IMG/VR virus record: IMGVR_UViG_3300033978_000202
Location: 1-63,364 of that record
Length of the DNA stretch: 63,364 nt
From: a virus
Direction: 5' to 3' (one strand)
Part shown: piece by piece, positions 55,701 to 60,944 of the stretch
Layout: every line of letters begins with the position of its first letter
How positions within the stretch are numbered: position 1 is the first letter of the stretch
The notes under the pieces: model-generated
Databases searched by the model: none
What the model saw: the letters and a program-made list of their open reading frames with translations, nothing else
What the model was told of the DNA's origin: nothing
Position numbers and translations under genes: made by a program

Positions 55701-55832
55701 CTGCCCGATGACGTTACCAATCTCACTTAAGGTAAAATTCTTGGTATTATTAAAATTCTCTACGTCTGTACCGATCAATAAATCGTTCAGCGTAGGAGTA
55801 GATATTATCGGGTATGTACTTATCCGTGCCAT
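49791..55832 (-). CDS. Giant repeat-rich tail fibre (2013 residues)
   Basis: The N-terminus holds NDLLIGTDVENFNNTKNFTL, a fibre attachment motif shared with the protein at 43216. The shaft has eight copies of a unit with core LTINGTxYDLSANRTWSVGT, mixed with other repeats (SGYLSSTDWNTFNNKQNALT, ITLTTTGNNGSATLVGATLN). The C-terminus (GFLPPRMTSAQRTAISTPAE, GLYIYANGTWRSL) is a common end of Bacteroidetes phage fibres. No S74 domain is seen, unlike the neighbour. The repeats make recombination and length variation likely. Confidence 0.85.
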   Translation of the reverse strand: MARISTYPIISTPTLNDLLIGTDVENFNNTKNFTLSEIGNVIGQFYVPYVGATGNVNLGTHSIEAAAFIVPGGLASEFVKADGSLDGTSYVPFARTITINTVTYDLSADRSWDLPTINSFTTDGTGGPATYSAKVLNIPVYQSQGDYITQLSGEATASGPGNATVTLTNDAVIAKVLNGLNITGGTVVSTDSIVTAFGKVQNQINALVGGVMYKGTWNAATNTPFLQSSVGVKGEYYVVNVPGNTNLNGITSWNLGDWAIFDGAEWSKVDNTDAVVSVNGYTGAVVLTYSDVGAPPATRTLTINGVGYDLSADRSWTVGDVRTDQIYSNPSWIESLDWSKIINTPTTLSGYGITDAVEDSTTLTINGIAYDLSANRAWNVGTITSIATTGPLTGGTITTSGTIGITQSGPTSDGYLSAADWNEFNTKLADLSATAPITYSNDVIGITQSGVSTDGYLSSTDWNTFNDKQDALTNPVTGTGTAYNIPMWSGLTTLIDSPISYQGDVLSVNYNSNSGATVAFINTGLTPYGYTIQMNNFGSPRSTVHDYSDGEVAQYISGVQVSRIFSDGSTVIGLSTVSNGIKLQVYGDLFVDAIGNATVDTDKFIVSNNGVIEYRTGSEVLDDIDGVPITRELTINGTSYDLSANRTWSVGTVTSVDMSVPAGFAIGGNPITTTGTLALTFAAGYSLPTNATQATWTTAYNDSIVSAAVTGVQTKTLTLTQQDGGTITASWSDFDTAPVTSVFGRTGAIIAQSGDYSTTLVTEGTNLYYLDSRARAAISSSATGLTYTTLTGVFSLTSGYSIPTDASQLTWDSAYNNMIVSAAVTGVQTKTLTLNQQDGGTITATWSDYDTAPVTSVFGRTGAVIAQSGDYSTTLVTEGTNLYYLDSRARAAISLTTIGTSGPATYTTLTGVLNIPDYGSVLTGYVPYTGATQDVNLGTYGLITDFVRFNPSSSNIPSAEGVMWWDNTEGTIRLSLKGNTYNLPIGETIVARVRNSTGGNLSRTAYQAVRVAGAQGQRLAVALAQANNDPNSASTLGLVCEDISTNQEGFIVNIGQIINVNTTGNLQGETWSDGDVLYLSPTTAGAITNIKPTAPQHTVIVGYVEYAHANNGKIYVKIDNGYELEELHDVAPTPYINNGVLYRDTTTNLWKSATIATLLGYTPANQATTLTINGTTYDLSANRTWSVGTVTSITAGAGLDGGTITVSGTISHADTSSQASVDNSGGIVIQDVTLDTFGHVTGLASIDLDGRYVPLTRTLNGLALSSNQTFATGTTGTDFNIVSAGTVHTFNIPDASGSARGFLSTGAQTIGGAKTFTSSITTPSVYLTAMGAGSGALYYNTGESRLTLANYNVGGKVMIEVNGGNYTASFNSDLSIQFIGYTTNGILRTSSSNGTLVVDTTAYTPQSRTLTINGTAYDLSADRTWSVGTVTSVNMSVPTGFAIGGNPITTNGTLALTFASGYSLPTNAKQANWDTAYDNRITSLTTTGTSGAATLTSNVLNIPIYQAQGSYITSLTGEATASGPGAASVTLSNSAVIGKVLTGLTVTGTTIAATDSILTAFGKLQGQINSLVGGLQYQGTWNANTNSPTITSGVGTEGYFYIVNVAGNTTIDGVSGWQVGDWIVFDGTAWQKVDNTDSVTSVNGFTGAVTLTTTNISEGTNLYYLDSRARAAISLTTTGNSGAATYSNLTGVLNIPQYSIAGLGGVPDTRLLTINGTAYDLSANRTWSVGTVTSIATSGPITGGTITGSGTIGITQATISTNGYLSSTDWNTFNNKQNAITLTTTGNNGSATLVGATLNIPSYTLSGLGGVPDSRTLTINGTSYDLSVNRTWSVGTVTSITFTGPLTGGTITGSGTVGITQASGSASGYLSSTDWTTFNNKQNALTLTTSGTSGAATLVGATLNIPVYQSVLTNPVTGTGTAGYLSKFTGTSAIGNSLLYDNGSALAMGTTSINASALFQLDSTTKGFLPPRMTSAQRTAISTPAEGLVVFQTDAVIGLYIYANGTWRSLTMV

Positions 55833-56290
55833 TAATTAAGATTTTTCTTCACTGCACTACCGAAATAATAACCAAAGATGGAAAGTACAACACCCTCTGC
55901 TATCCCTATCAGATGTATGAATAGCTCTTTATTTTCTTTTGGCACTTCAAGATAGACAATGACGTATACAATGAAAACAAAAACGCCTAACCCAATAAGC
56001 CCCGTCAGGTTAAACATAAAGTCAAACTTACCGGTCTTTGCTACCTCTACCTCACGTAGACGTGCTGACTCACGGTCCTTCACCTCCAATTCATACAACT
56101 CCTTCATTTGACTGTGAGCCATATCTTTGTCCGCAGGACTCAGCTCAGGAGATTTGTCTATTAGATTCTTTACAACCCCAAGAACACCTGAGTCAGGAAG
56201 TAAGTCACCAACCTTATCCAAAATATTGGGGGCTTTGGTCTTGAGAAACTGACCAACCTTGGTGTCCTTAAACTTCTTTTTTTCAGGCAT
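55832..56290 (-). CDS. Putative holin (3TM holin-like)
   Basis: This is a 152-residue protein: a helical amphipathic first half, then RDRESARLREVEVAKTGKFD (about 73-92) and two hydrophobic segments at about 95-113 (LTGLIGLGVFVFIVYVIVYL) and 123-145. The RESARxREV...GKFD motif before the membrane part is typical of Holin_3TM-like phage proteins. It lies 4 bases from the endolysin gene, which supports a lysis role. Confidence 0.65.
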   Translation of the reverse strand: MPEKKKFKDTKVGQFLKTKAPNILDKVGDLLPDSGVLGVVKNLIDKSPELSPADKDMAHSQMKELYELEVKDRESARLREVEVAKTGKFDFMFNLTGLIGLGVFVFIVYVIVYLEVPKENKELFIHLIGIAEGVVLSIFGYYFGSAVKKNLN

Positions 56291-56294
56291 CTCA

Positions 56295-56804
56295 TTAAAT
56301 TAATACATAGTTATTCTCATCAACTTTCTTTTTCTCATATAGATCAAGAAGTTGTCTTACCGAATTGCCCATTGGCTTCTCGAAGTGTGGAGCATCATAA
56401 AATTTCCAATCGCCACCCCACGTCCAACCATATTGCTTGAAAATGGTTACCACTTCCTGCCAATCAGATTTGCCATCACCATCAAAGTCGGCTTTTACGT
56501 CCCAAGATGCAGACTCAAATTTACCATCTCCATCTTTGTCAACAATAAGTACGATGTCAATAGCCAACCCATAGTTGTGCATTGATAGACCCGCTTTTGC
56601 TTTAGTCACAACAGGACCGGGAGCCGTTCTTCCTTTTGCAAAAAGAGCATCTTGCTCTTTGAATGTTCTTAACGTATAAGAAAAGCGACACATTGCCTTG
56701 CCGGTTAATGCTTCGCATATCTCAGTATAAATCTGATCAGCCTCCTCACGCAACTTTGGGTGGAGTAGCTTAATTCTTTCTAAAGTAACTGCGTCTTTTC
56801 TCAT
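56295..56804 (-). CDS. Endolysin, M15-type peptidase with EF-hand-like loops
   Basis: This 169-residue protein has SMHNYGLAIDI (74-84) giving the zinc ligands His76 and Asp83. DAPHFE (137-142) supplies His140, the M15 (VanY/L-Ala-D-Glu peptidase) pattern. Two acidic loops, DKDGDGKFES (89-98) and DFDGDGKSDW (106-115), look like EF-hand calcium sites. The T5 endolysin of the same family is calcium-controlled. It should cut the peptide stems of peptidoglycan. There is no signal peptide, so holin-dependent export is expected. Confidence 0.85.
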   Translation of the reverse strand: MRKDAVTLERIKLLHPKLREEADQIYTEICEALTGKAMCRFSYTLRTFKEQDALFAKGRTAPGPVVTKAKAGLSMHNYGLAIDIVLIVDKDGDGKFESASWDVKADFDGDGKSDWQEVVTIFKQYGWTWGGDWKFYDAPHFEKPMGNSVRQLLDLYEKKKVDENNYVLI

Positions 56805-57091
56805 AACATTTTTAATAATTCAATAATAAACTTAAGCGCTCCGAGACCGAGTAAAGTAACAAGAGCATAGAAATATGTCTTATACTTTTTGATGTCAGCC
56901 TTGAGTGCGTAAAACTCTTTCTTTACTTGTCTAAAGTCGCCAATTAGTCCGCTCGCATCTTTGTCAATTGGATTGCCGGTAAGAAGCGTGTGCATATCTT
57001 TTACCAATTGCTTTACCTCAGCCACGTCATTCTTGAGCGTGTCTAATTCTGCCGCCATAATATCTAATCTATGGTTTTCTTGGATATTCAT
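56801..57091 (-). CDS. Coiled-coil membrane protein of the lysis cassette
   Basis: This 96-residue protein has a coiled coil at about 8-37 (ELDTLKNDVAEVKQLVKDMH), a second helix, and one C-terminal transmembrane segment at about 74-95. The layout resembles XhlA-like or Rz-like accessory lysis proteins. It overlaps the endolysin gene by 4 bases. Confidence 0.6.
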   Translation of the reverse strand: MNIQENHRLDIMAAELDTLKNDVAEVKQLVKDMHTLLTGNPIDKDASGLIGDFRQVKKEFYALKADIKKYKTYFYALVTLLGLGALKFIIELLKML

Positions 57092-57113
57092 TTAACTTGT
57101 ATTGTGATTGCGA

Positions 57114-57371
57114 TTACCATAATGCAATAATATTATTTGCGTTTGTGGTTGAGGCAAACACACGAATTACCTGTACAGGCAAGAAGGTTCCGTTTGGTAC
57201 GTTTGTGAAAGTGATGTCATCACCTCCGGCAGTAAGTACACGAAGTGTGCCACCTGTGCCAACATACAATACGCATCCCTCAACCTCACCGTTACCGGGA
57301 TTTGGAATGTCTACTGTGTCACTCTTAGTAACCACAGAAGCACGAGCAGGTTGGAGTTTTTGATATGCCAT
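57114..57371 (-). CDS. Small conserved virion-type protein
   Basis: I chose the ATG at 57371 (MAYQKLQPARAS, 85 residues), which avoids overlap with the next upstream gene. The sequence VLYVGTGGTLRVLTAGGDDI and NVPNGTFLPVQVIRVFA resembles a short beta protein found in many marine and Bacteroidetes phages, possibly a capsid decoration protein. Function unproven. Confidence 0.65.
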   Translation of the reverse strand: MAYQKLQPARASVVTKSDTVDIPNPGNGEVEGCVLYVGTGGTLRVLTAGGDDITFTNVPNGTFLPVQVIRVFASTTNANNIIALW

Positions 57372-57372
57372 T

Positions 57373-57561
57373 TTAATTTGTTTTTTGTTGTTGTTCGTTG
57401 TTATTGTTCTGATAAGGGAATACACGATTAAGTGTATCACGTCTTTTTGCGCAGCCACAGTCTTTACCTGTAGCCTTTGCAACAGTCTCTACTACCTTCT
57501 TAATGCCGGTAGCAGTTGTGATCTTCTCGATAGTGTCCCCAAGTCCTTTACTTTTTTCCAT
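57373..57561 (-). CDS. Small conserved phage protein with DCGCAKRRD motif
   Basis: This 62-residue protein has GLGDTIEKITTATGIKKVVE (6-25) followed by DCGCAKRRDTLNRVFPY. This pattern recurs in short proteins of Bacteroidetes phages. The CxC pair plus basic residues could contact nucleic acid or metal. Function unknown. Confidence 0.6.
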   Translation of the reverse strand: MEKSKGLGDTIEKITTATGIKKVVETVAKATGKDCGCAKRRDTLNRVFPYQNNNNEQQQKTN

Positions 57562-57564
57562 ATT

Positions 57565-57648
57565 CTAAAATTTGCCCCAACCCGATTTCTCCATACACTT
57601 CAACCGATACTCTTCAATCAGCCTGAGAAGTTCAATTATCTTTTTCAT
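57565..57648 (-). CDS. Very small ORF (27 residues)
   Basis: The ATG overlaps the stop of the upstream 50-residue gene (ATGA), which is the only support. The product is amphipathic and helical (KKIIELLRLIEEYRLK). It could be a leader or a chance frame. Confidence 0.3.
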   Translation of the reverse strand: MKKIIELLRLIEEYRLKCMEKSGWGKF

Positions 57649-57797
57649 TTCTTTTTCTTACCGGCTACTGCCATCTGCTGAAACTTCTTTTTGCCGTATT
57701 TATTACGACCTATAGAAGCAACAATGGCATCAGCCCTTTTGGGACTGATGCCTTGCTTCTTCTGAATCTTATTTGACAGCGTACTAAACTTGCTCAT
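57645..57797 (-). CDS. Small basic protein (50 residues)
   Basis: It begins MSKFSTLSNKIQKKQGISPK and continues RADAIVASIGRNKYGKKKFQ, ending in a run of Lys. Very similar small Lys-rich proteins occur among virion genes of related phages. It overlaps both neighbours by a few bases. A DNA-condensing or virion-interior role is possible. Confidence 0.6.
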   Translation of the reverse strand: MSKFSTLSNKIQKKQGISPKRADAIVASIGRNKYGKKKFQQMAVAGKKKK

Positions 57798-58191
57798 CTT
57801 CCTCGGACGGTTTTTCAGGCTCTATGCCTTCAACCCATCCTGCGAGGAATTTGAAGTCTTCGATGCCTTCAGTTGAAAAAGTAAATTGATAAAAGTCAAA
57901 CGCTTCATCGAGTAGCTTCTTCATATCCTTCGCCATTGCCTTGATGCCATCCTTAGTGAATTTGTATTCACCTTTGTCATTCAATTCCAATACACCATTT
58001 GATGTAGTGAAAGCGTGGTCAAGACGAATGTCCTCTCTCTTTTCGTTGTAACTCTCAAAAAGAGGTTTGATTTTCTCAGCGATCTTTTTAAGCTTCGCTT
58101 CTGCTTTGCTACCTTTTTCAGCAGGAGTCATATTTAGTGCACGCACTAAGTCTAATAACTCCGCATTTGATTTGCTAACTTTTGTTGCCAT
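57784..58191 (-). CDS. Hypothetical helical protein
   Basis: I chose the ATG at 58191 (MATKVSKSNAEL, 135 residues), which follows the AAATCAAATCAA leader. The upstream ATG at 58215 would overlap the promoter-like TATATTTG at 58213-58220. The protein is helical and charged, with an acidic tail (KPSEEDEQ). No family is recognised. Confidence 0.6.
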   Translation of the reverse strand: MATKVSKSNAELLDLVRALNMTPAEKGSKAEAKLKKIAEKIKPLFESYNEKREDIRLDHAFTTSNGVLELNDKGEYKFTKDGIKAMAKDMKKLLDEAFDFYQFTFSTEGIEDFKFLAGWVEGIEPEKPSEEDEQV

Positions 58192-58220
58192 TTGATTTGA
58201 TTTTAATTTGAACAAATATA

Positions 58221-58556
58221 CTAAACTTTAGAAACTCTTTTACCCATTCCAACCCTGCTCTTCTCAGCTTTTTTTGCAGCAAGTTTGGAAGGTGATATTT
58301 CACTCTTTGTTTTCGGTGTCTTTGAAGACACTCGCTTGGTTGGTCGGCAGTATTCATTACCACCTCCTGCACCACAGGCTTTGCCTGTTCGGGTATCCAC
58401 CCACTTCTCGCTTTGCCATCTTTTCAAGCTCGTACCTGTCTCTGTCCTTCGGACAGTTCCGGATGCCTTCCTGCATTTTGCAATAGCTTGTGAAGCTCTT
58501 GCAGATGGAAAGACATCATACGATGCTTTGACTTTTCTATAACAAGCGTCTTTCAT
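58221..58556 (-). CDS. DUF5872-like small basic phage protein
   Basis: This 111-residue protein has CYRKVKASYDVFPSARASQA with AKCRKASG (5-34), then EKWVDTRTGKACG and YCRPTKRVSSKTPKTK. These are the hallmarks of a basic, Cys-containing family (DUF5872, from memory) common among phages and giant viruses. Quasi-palindrome copy 8 falls exactly on the codons of RVSSKTP. Function unknown; the basic Lys-rich tail suggests nucleic-acid contact. Confidence 0.7.
   Translation of the reverse strand: MKDACYRKVKASYDVFPSARASQAIAKCRKASGTVRRTETGTSLKRWQSEKWVDTRTGKACGAGGGNEYCRPTKRVSSKTPKTKSEISPSKLAAKKAEKSRVGMGKRVSKV
58316..58331 (-). repeat. 16-bp quasi-palindrome, copy 8, inside the DUF5872-like gene
   Basis: Exact copy reading GTGTCTTCAAAGACAC on the coding strand, translated VSSKT. 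Here the protein motif itself may be conserved in the family, so protein-level constraint could contribute. Confidence 0.9.
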
Positions 58557-58738
58557 TACTTCTTTTCAGACATTCTGATTTTACGGTCTTCAACTCGTGC
58601 AGCTCTTCCAAGAATCCTGTCGGCTTTTTTCTCACGACCCTCATCTACAGCTTTGTTGCCTTTAGCCACAAGCTTGTCTTCTCTTTTCTGCAAACGATCA
58701 ATTACGTTATTCCTAAATGGTATGCTATTGTAATCCAT
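58556..58738 (-). CDS. Small charged helical protein
   Basis: This 60-residue protein (DYNSIPFRNNVIDRLQKRED, Lys/Arg/Glu-rich) shares single-base overlaps with both neighbours, showing tight coupling. It belongs to the cluster of small basic virion-type proteins. No family is named. Confidence 0.6.
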   Translation of the reverse strand: MDYNSIPFRNNVIDRLQKREDKLVAKGNKAVDEGREKKADRILGRAARVEDRKIRMSEKK

Positions 58739-59028
58739 TAGTATTTCCCTTTACGTGATTTAGGAGATGATTGCGTTGAGCCACCGGGACCTGCCCATAA
58801 GTTTTTACACGCCCAATACTTTGCGCTTAACTTGTTGTTGGCTTCACTGCAACCGTGTCTTGCTCGAAATGAAGACCGTGCCGCTGCTGAATAGTTATGA
58901 CCATAACCCTTTGCACCGAAGTGAATAAGCTTCTCTTGCCCATTTGCACAGGCTTTCACCATTCGCTTCTTGCCGGGTCGATCTGAAGCAACGACACGGT
59001 TACATTTCATTTTCGATTTAGTTGCCAT
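58738..59028 (-). CDS. Small basic Cys-containing phage protein (DUF5754-like, tentative)
   Basis: This 96-residue protein has VVASDRPGKKRMVKACANGQ, then HFGAKGYGHNYSAAARSSFR, ARHGC and KYWACKNLWAGPGG. The ARxSFRARHxC and KYWxCKxLW motifs recall a short basic phage family that I know as DUF5754; the label needs checking. It is paired with the DUF5872-like gene, as in other phages. Confidence 0.6.
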   Translation of the reverse strand: MATKSKMKCNRVVASDRPGKKRMVKACANGQEKLIHFGAKGYGHNYSAAARSSFRARHGCSEANNKLSAKYWACKNLWAGPGGSTQSSPKSRKGKY

Positions 59029-59603
59029 TACTTCTTTTTCTTTGCAGCTTTCTTAACGAGAGCTTTAGCAACTTTCTTAGCAGCAGCTTTCTTTACCATT
59101 CCTTTACCGGAAGATACAGGAGCTTGAAGCATAGAAGAAGCAGGCAAGTTTGGTTTTGCTTTTTTCATCGCTTTTGTTTTTGTGGGGTTAGTAATTATTT
59201 TTTGGGCTTTTTTGGTTTTGGCATTGTCGCTGCCTTCACCTTTTGTGTGCAAGGAGTCATCTTCTTTTATTTTATTAGTGATAATATCTTTACCTTTTGT
59301 AACGGTAACCTTTCCGTCTGACACATCAACCTTCATTGATTCTGTTTTATCTTTCGATACTTCAGTGATCAACTCTTTGATGATGGTTATCTCAGGCTTA
59401 TCTTCTTTTTCTTTTGCTCCAACAATGTGTTGCAGTATTCCAATCAGCGCCATTGAACTCGTAGCAACAAGTCCAATTACTGCCGGCAGTACACTACTAT
59501 CTAAGAACATAGAGCTCCCTACACCAATCAACACAAGAAGTGTGATATAGTTGATGGCGTTTTTACCCAAATGCTTAGAAGCTATTTCTCTTGCCGATTC
59601 CAT
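59028..59603 (-). CDS. Membrane protein with Lys-rich C-terminus
   Basis: This is a 191-residue protein: hydrophobic segments at about 16-34 and 38-62, then an acidic/basic linker and a histone-like Lys/Ala tail (KKAAAKKVAKALVKKAAKKK). First gene of the small-protein operon. TATATTTG on the minus strand at 59620-59627 is a -7-like box in the divergent gap. The lysine tail could bind DNA at the membrane; that is inference. Confidence 0.6.
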   Translation of the reverse strand: MESAREIASKHLGKNAINYITLLVLIGVGSSMFLDSSVLPAVIGLVATSSMALIGILQHIVGAKEKEDKPEITIIKELITEVSKDKTESMKVDVSDGKVTVTKGKDIITNKIKEDDSLHTKGEGSDNAKTKKAQKIITNPTKTKAMKKAKPNLPASSMLQAPVSSGKGMVKKAAAKKVAKALVKKAAKKKK

Positions 59604-59615
59604 TATCTATCTTTG
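59585..59615 (+). promoter_or_regulatory. Promoter of the winged-helix regulator gene
   Basis: TATCTTTG at 59608-59615, preceded by TTTC (59585-59588) with a 19-base spacer. A -7-like box on the other strand (59620-59627) makes the 30-bp gap divergent, so the regulator could control both directions. Confidence 0.55.
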
Positions 59616-59632
59616 TTCACAAATATAATAAA

Positions 59633-60094
59633 ATGAAATCAAATTTTGACGATTACTTAAAATATTGGAGGGTCATTCGCCAATACATAAAGGCGAGGTA
59701 CGAGCTCTCTCAGGCAGACCTTGATATGCTGCTGTTTCTCTACTCGGAAGGATACTTCGGAAAGGATAAGTTTAGGGAGTTCGCCCAACTCGTTTCGTGG
59801 GACGTGAACAGGTTTGACCGGCTACTCACTCAGGGATGGATAGAAAACTTCAGAGCCGGCAGGCGTGGGGTGAAAGGGTTATACTGTTTGTCTTACAAAG
59901 CCAAGCGGATGATCGGCTCCATCTACAAGAAGCTGTCGGGTCAGGAGATACCGATGAACGATGTCAACAACCCTATGTTTGCCCGGAATGTAAAGTTCAC
60001 CGACAAGGTGTACCGCAACTTCATCATACAGATGAACGAGGACACCCGTAAGGCTAAGGCTACAGGACAACTACCACATCACGTTCCTGAATGA
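59633..60094 (+). CDS. Winged-helix (MarR-like) regulator, lone plus-strand gene
   Basis: This 153-residue protein is read from the ATG at 59633, which fits the promoter spacing; an in-frame start at 59591 would lie upstream of the -7 box. Helices 20-50 (QADLDMLLFLYSEGYF) and a recognition-type segment (FREFAQLVSWDVNRFDRLLT) are followed by GWIENFRAGRRGVKGLYCLS, the wing. It is the only plus-strand gene in the minus arm and its last 35 bases overlap the GroES gene tail-to-tail. A role in controlling late or chaperonin genes is inferred. Confidence 0.7.
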   Translation: MKSNFDDYLKYWRVIRQYIKARYELSQADLDMLLFLYSEGYFGKDKFREFAQLVSWDVNRFDRLLTQGWIENFRAGRRGVKGLYCLSYKAKRMIGSIYKKLSGQEIPMNDVNNPMFARNVKFTDKVYRNFIIQMNEDTRKAKATGQLPHHVPE

Positions 60095-60317
60095 TCGTGA
60101 AGGGCTCGTCCCCGATAATCATCGTATAGCTCTGCGCCTTGTCGTAGTAGATCTCATCTCCTTCGGAGATAGAGTGGACCTCAGTGCCGGGGGTTACCAC
60201 CTTGCCACGCTTGTAGCGTAGCTGATTGGTATCCTCACCCGACAGGACAAGTCCTGACGAGGTCTTTACCTCTTCGTCTACTTGTCTGATTACTATGTTC
60301 TTACCTATAGCTTTCAT
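60060..60317 (-). CDS. groES: GroES co-chaperonin
   Basis: This 85-residue protein starts KAIGKNIVIRQVDEEVKTSS. The mobile loop region SSGLVLSGEDTNQLRYKRGK (19-38) retains the hydrophobic LVL tripeptide that contacts GroEL, and the protein ends EPFTIIQERDVVVVL as GroES proteins do. It is about ten residues shorter than bacterial GroES. It is the last gene of the operon begun by the phage GroEL, overlapping its neighbour by 17 bases. Together the pair could fold phage virion proteins independently of the host chaperonin. Confidence 0.85.
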   Translation of the reverse strand: MKAIGKNIVIRQVDEEVKTSSGLVLSGEDTNQLRYKRGKVVTPGTEVHSISEGDEIYYDKAQSYTMIIGDEPFTIIQERDVVVVL

Positions 60318-60495
60318 CGTCTCGTTTTATTTCAGTCCAATGTCCACACTTAGGACACTCTAATAAATCACCGTGGTGTAGTTCCACGTGGAACTCTGAC
60401 CACTCAATCTTGCTTGCCTCCACAAGGGCAAGCCATTTGAAGTTGCATTGGTCGCACTCCATCGGGTATGCTACGTTCTCTTGCCCTACGTTCAT
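60301..60495 (-). CDS. Small zinc-ribbon protein
   Basis: This 64-residue protein has CDQC (14-17) and CPKC (about 47-50) pairs, a one-zinc ribbon. It is embedded in the chaperonin operon, overlapping the gene before it by 4 bases and GroES by 17. Partner unknown. Confidence 0.7.
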   Translation of the reverse strand: MNVGQENVAYPMECDQCNFKWLALVEASKIEWSEFHVELHHGDLLECPKCGHWTEIKRDDESYR

Positions 60496-60944
60496 ATACC
60501 CAAAAGATCTATTCGTTCATCCAAACAGGTCAGGTAGGTCTTCATGGCCATAAGCTGAATGCTCAAGAGCGCACGGTTGTTCTTGTCCAACTCATAAAAC
60601 TTAGAGGACTCAACAAAGGATTTGAGCTTATTAAACTTCTCCTCTAACTGATCGTGCTCGTCTTTCAGACGTGTTTTGAAATCCCCCTCCTCAGCTTTAT
60701 CGTAGGTTACATCAAAGATGTAAGGCTTGCATGGATAGTATTCACCTTTTACCCCACGAATGATATAATCTCCGGTAGAGGCAGTCATATTACCCTCAAG
60801 AGTTGGAACAGATAGTTTAATCTCATCTCCGATTAGGTCAATCTTTACTTTATGACTTGACCATTTATTTATTAGTTCTGCATTGTCAAGGCTACCGTTA
60901 AACTGAATAGCTTCGATGATTACGGGTTTCTTTTTGTATCTCAT
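60492..60944 (-). CDS. PGDYG-like domain fused to an Acb2-like (anti-CBASS) domain
   Basis: This is a 150-residue protein. Residues 1-81 (KKPVIIEAIQF, STGDYIIRGVKGEYYPCKPY) are the small PGDYG-type domain common in phages. Residues 90-147 (RLKDEHDQLEEKFNKLKSF, SSKFYELD, LLSIQLMAMKTYLTCLDERI) match the helical pattern of Acb2/T4 Vs.4 proteins. These form hexamers that sequester cyclic oligonucleotide signals of CBASS and Thoeris-type defences. The fold call is by eye. The gene lies between GroEL and GroES, overlapping GroEL by 4 bases, and would be expressed with them. Confidence 0.7.
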   Translation of the reverse strand: MRYKKKPVIIEAIQFNGSLDNAELINKWSSHKVKIDLIGDEIKLSVPTLEGNMTASTGDYIIRGVKGEYYPCKPYIFDVTYDKAEEGDFKTRLKDEHDQLEEKFNKLKSFVESSKFYELDKNNRALLSIQLMAMKTYLTCLDERIDLLGI

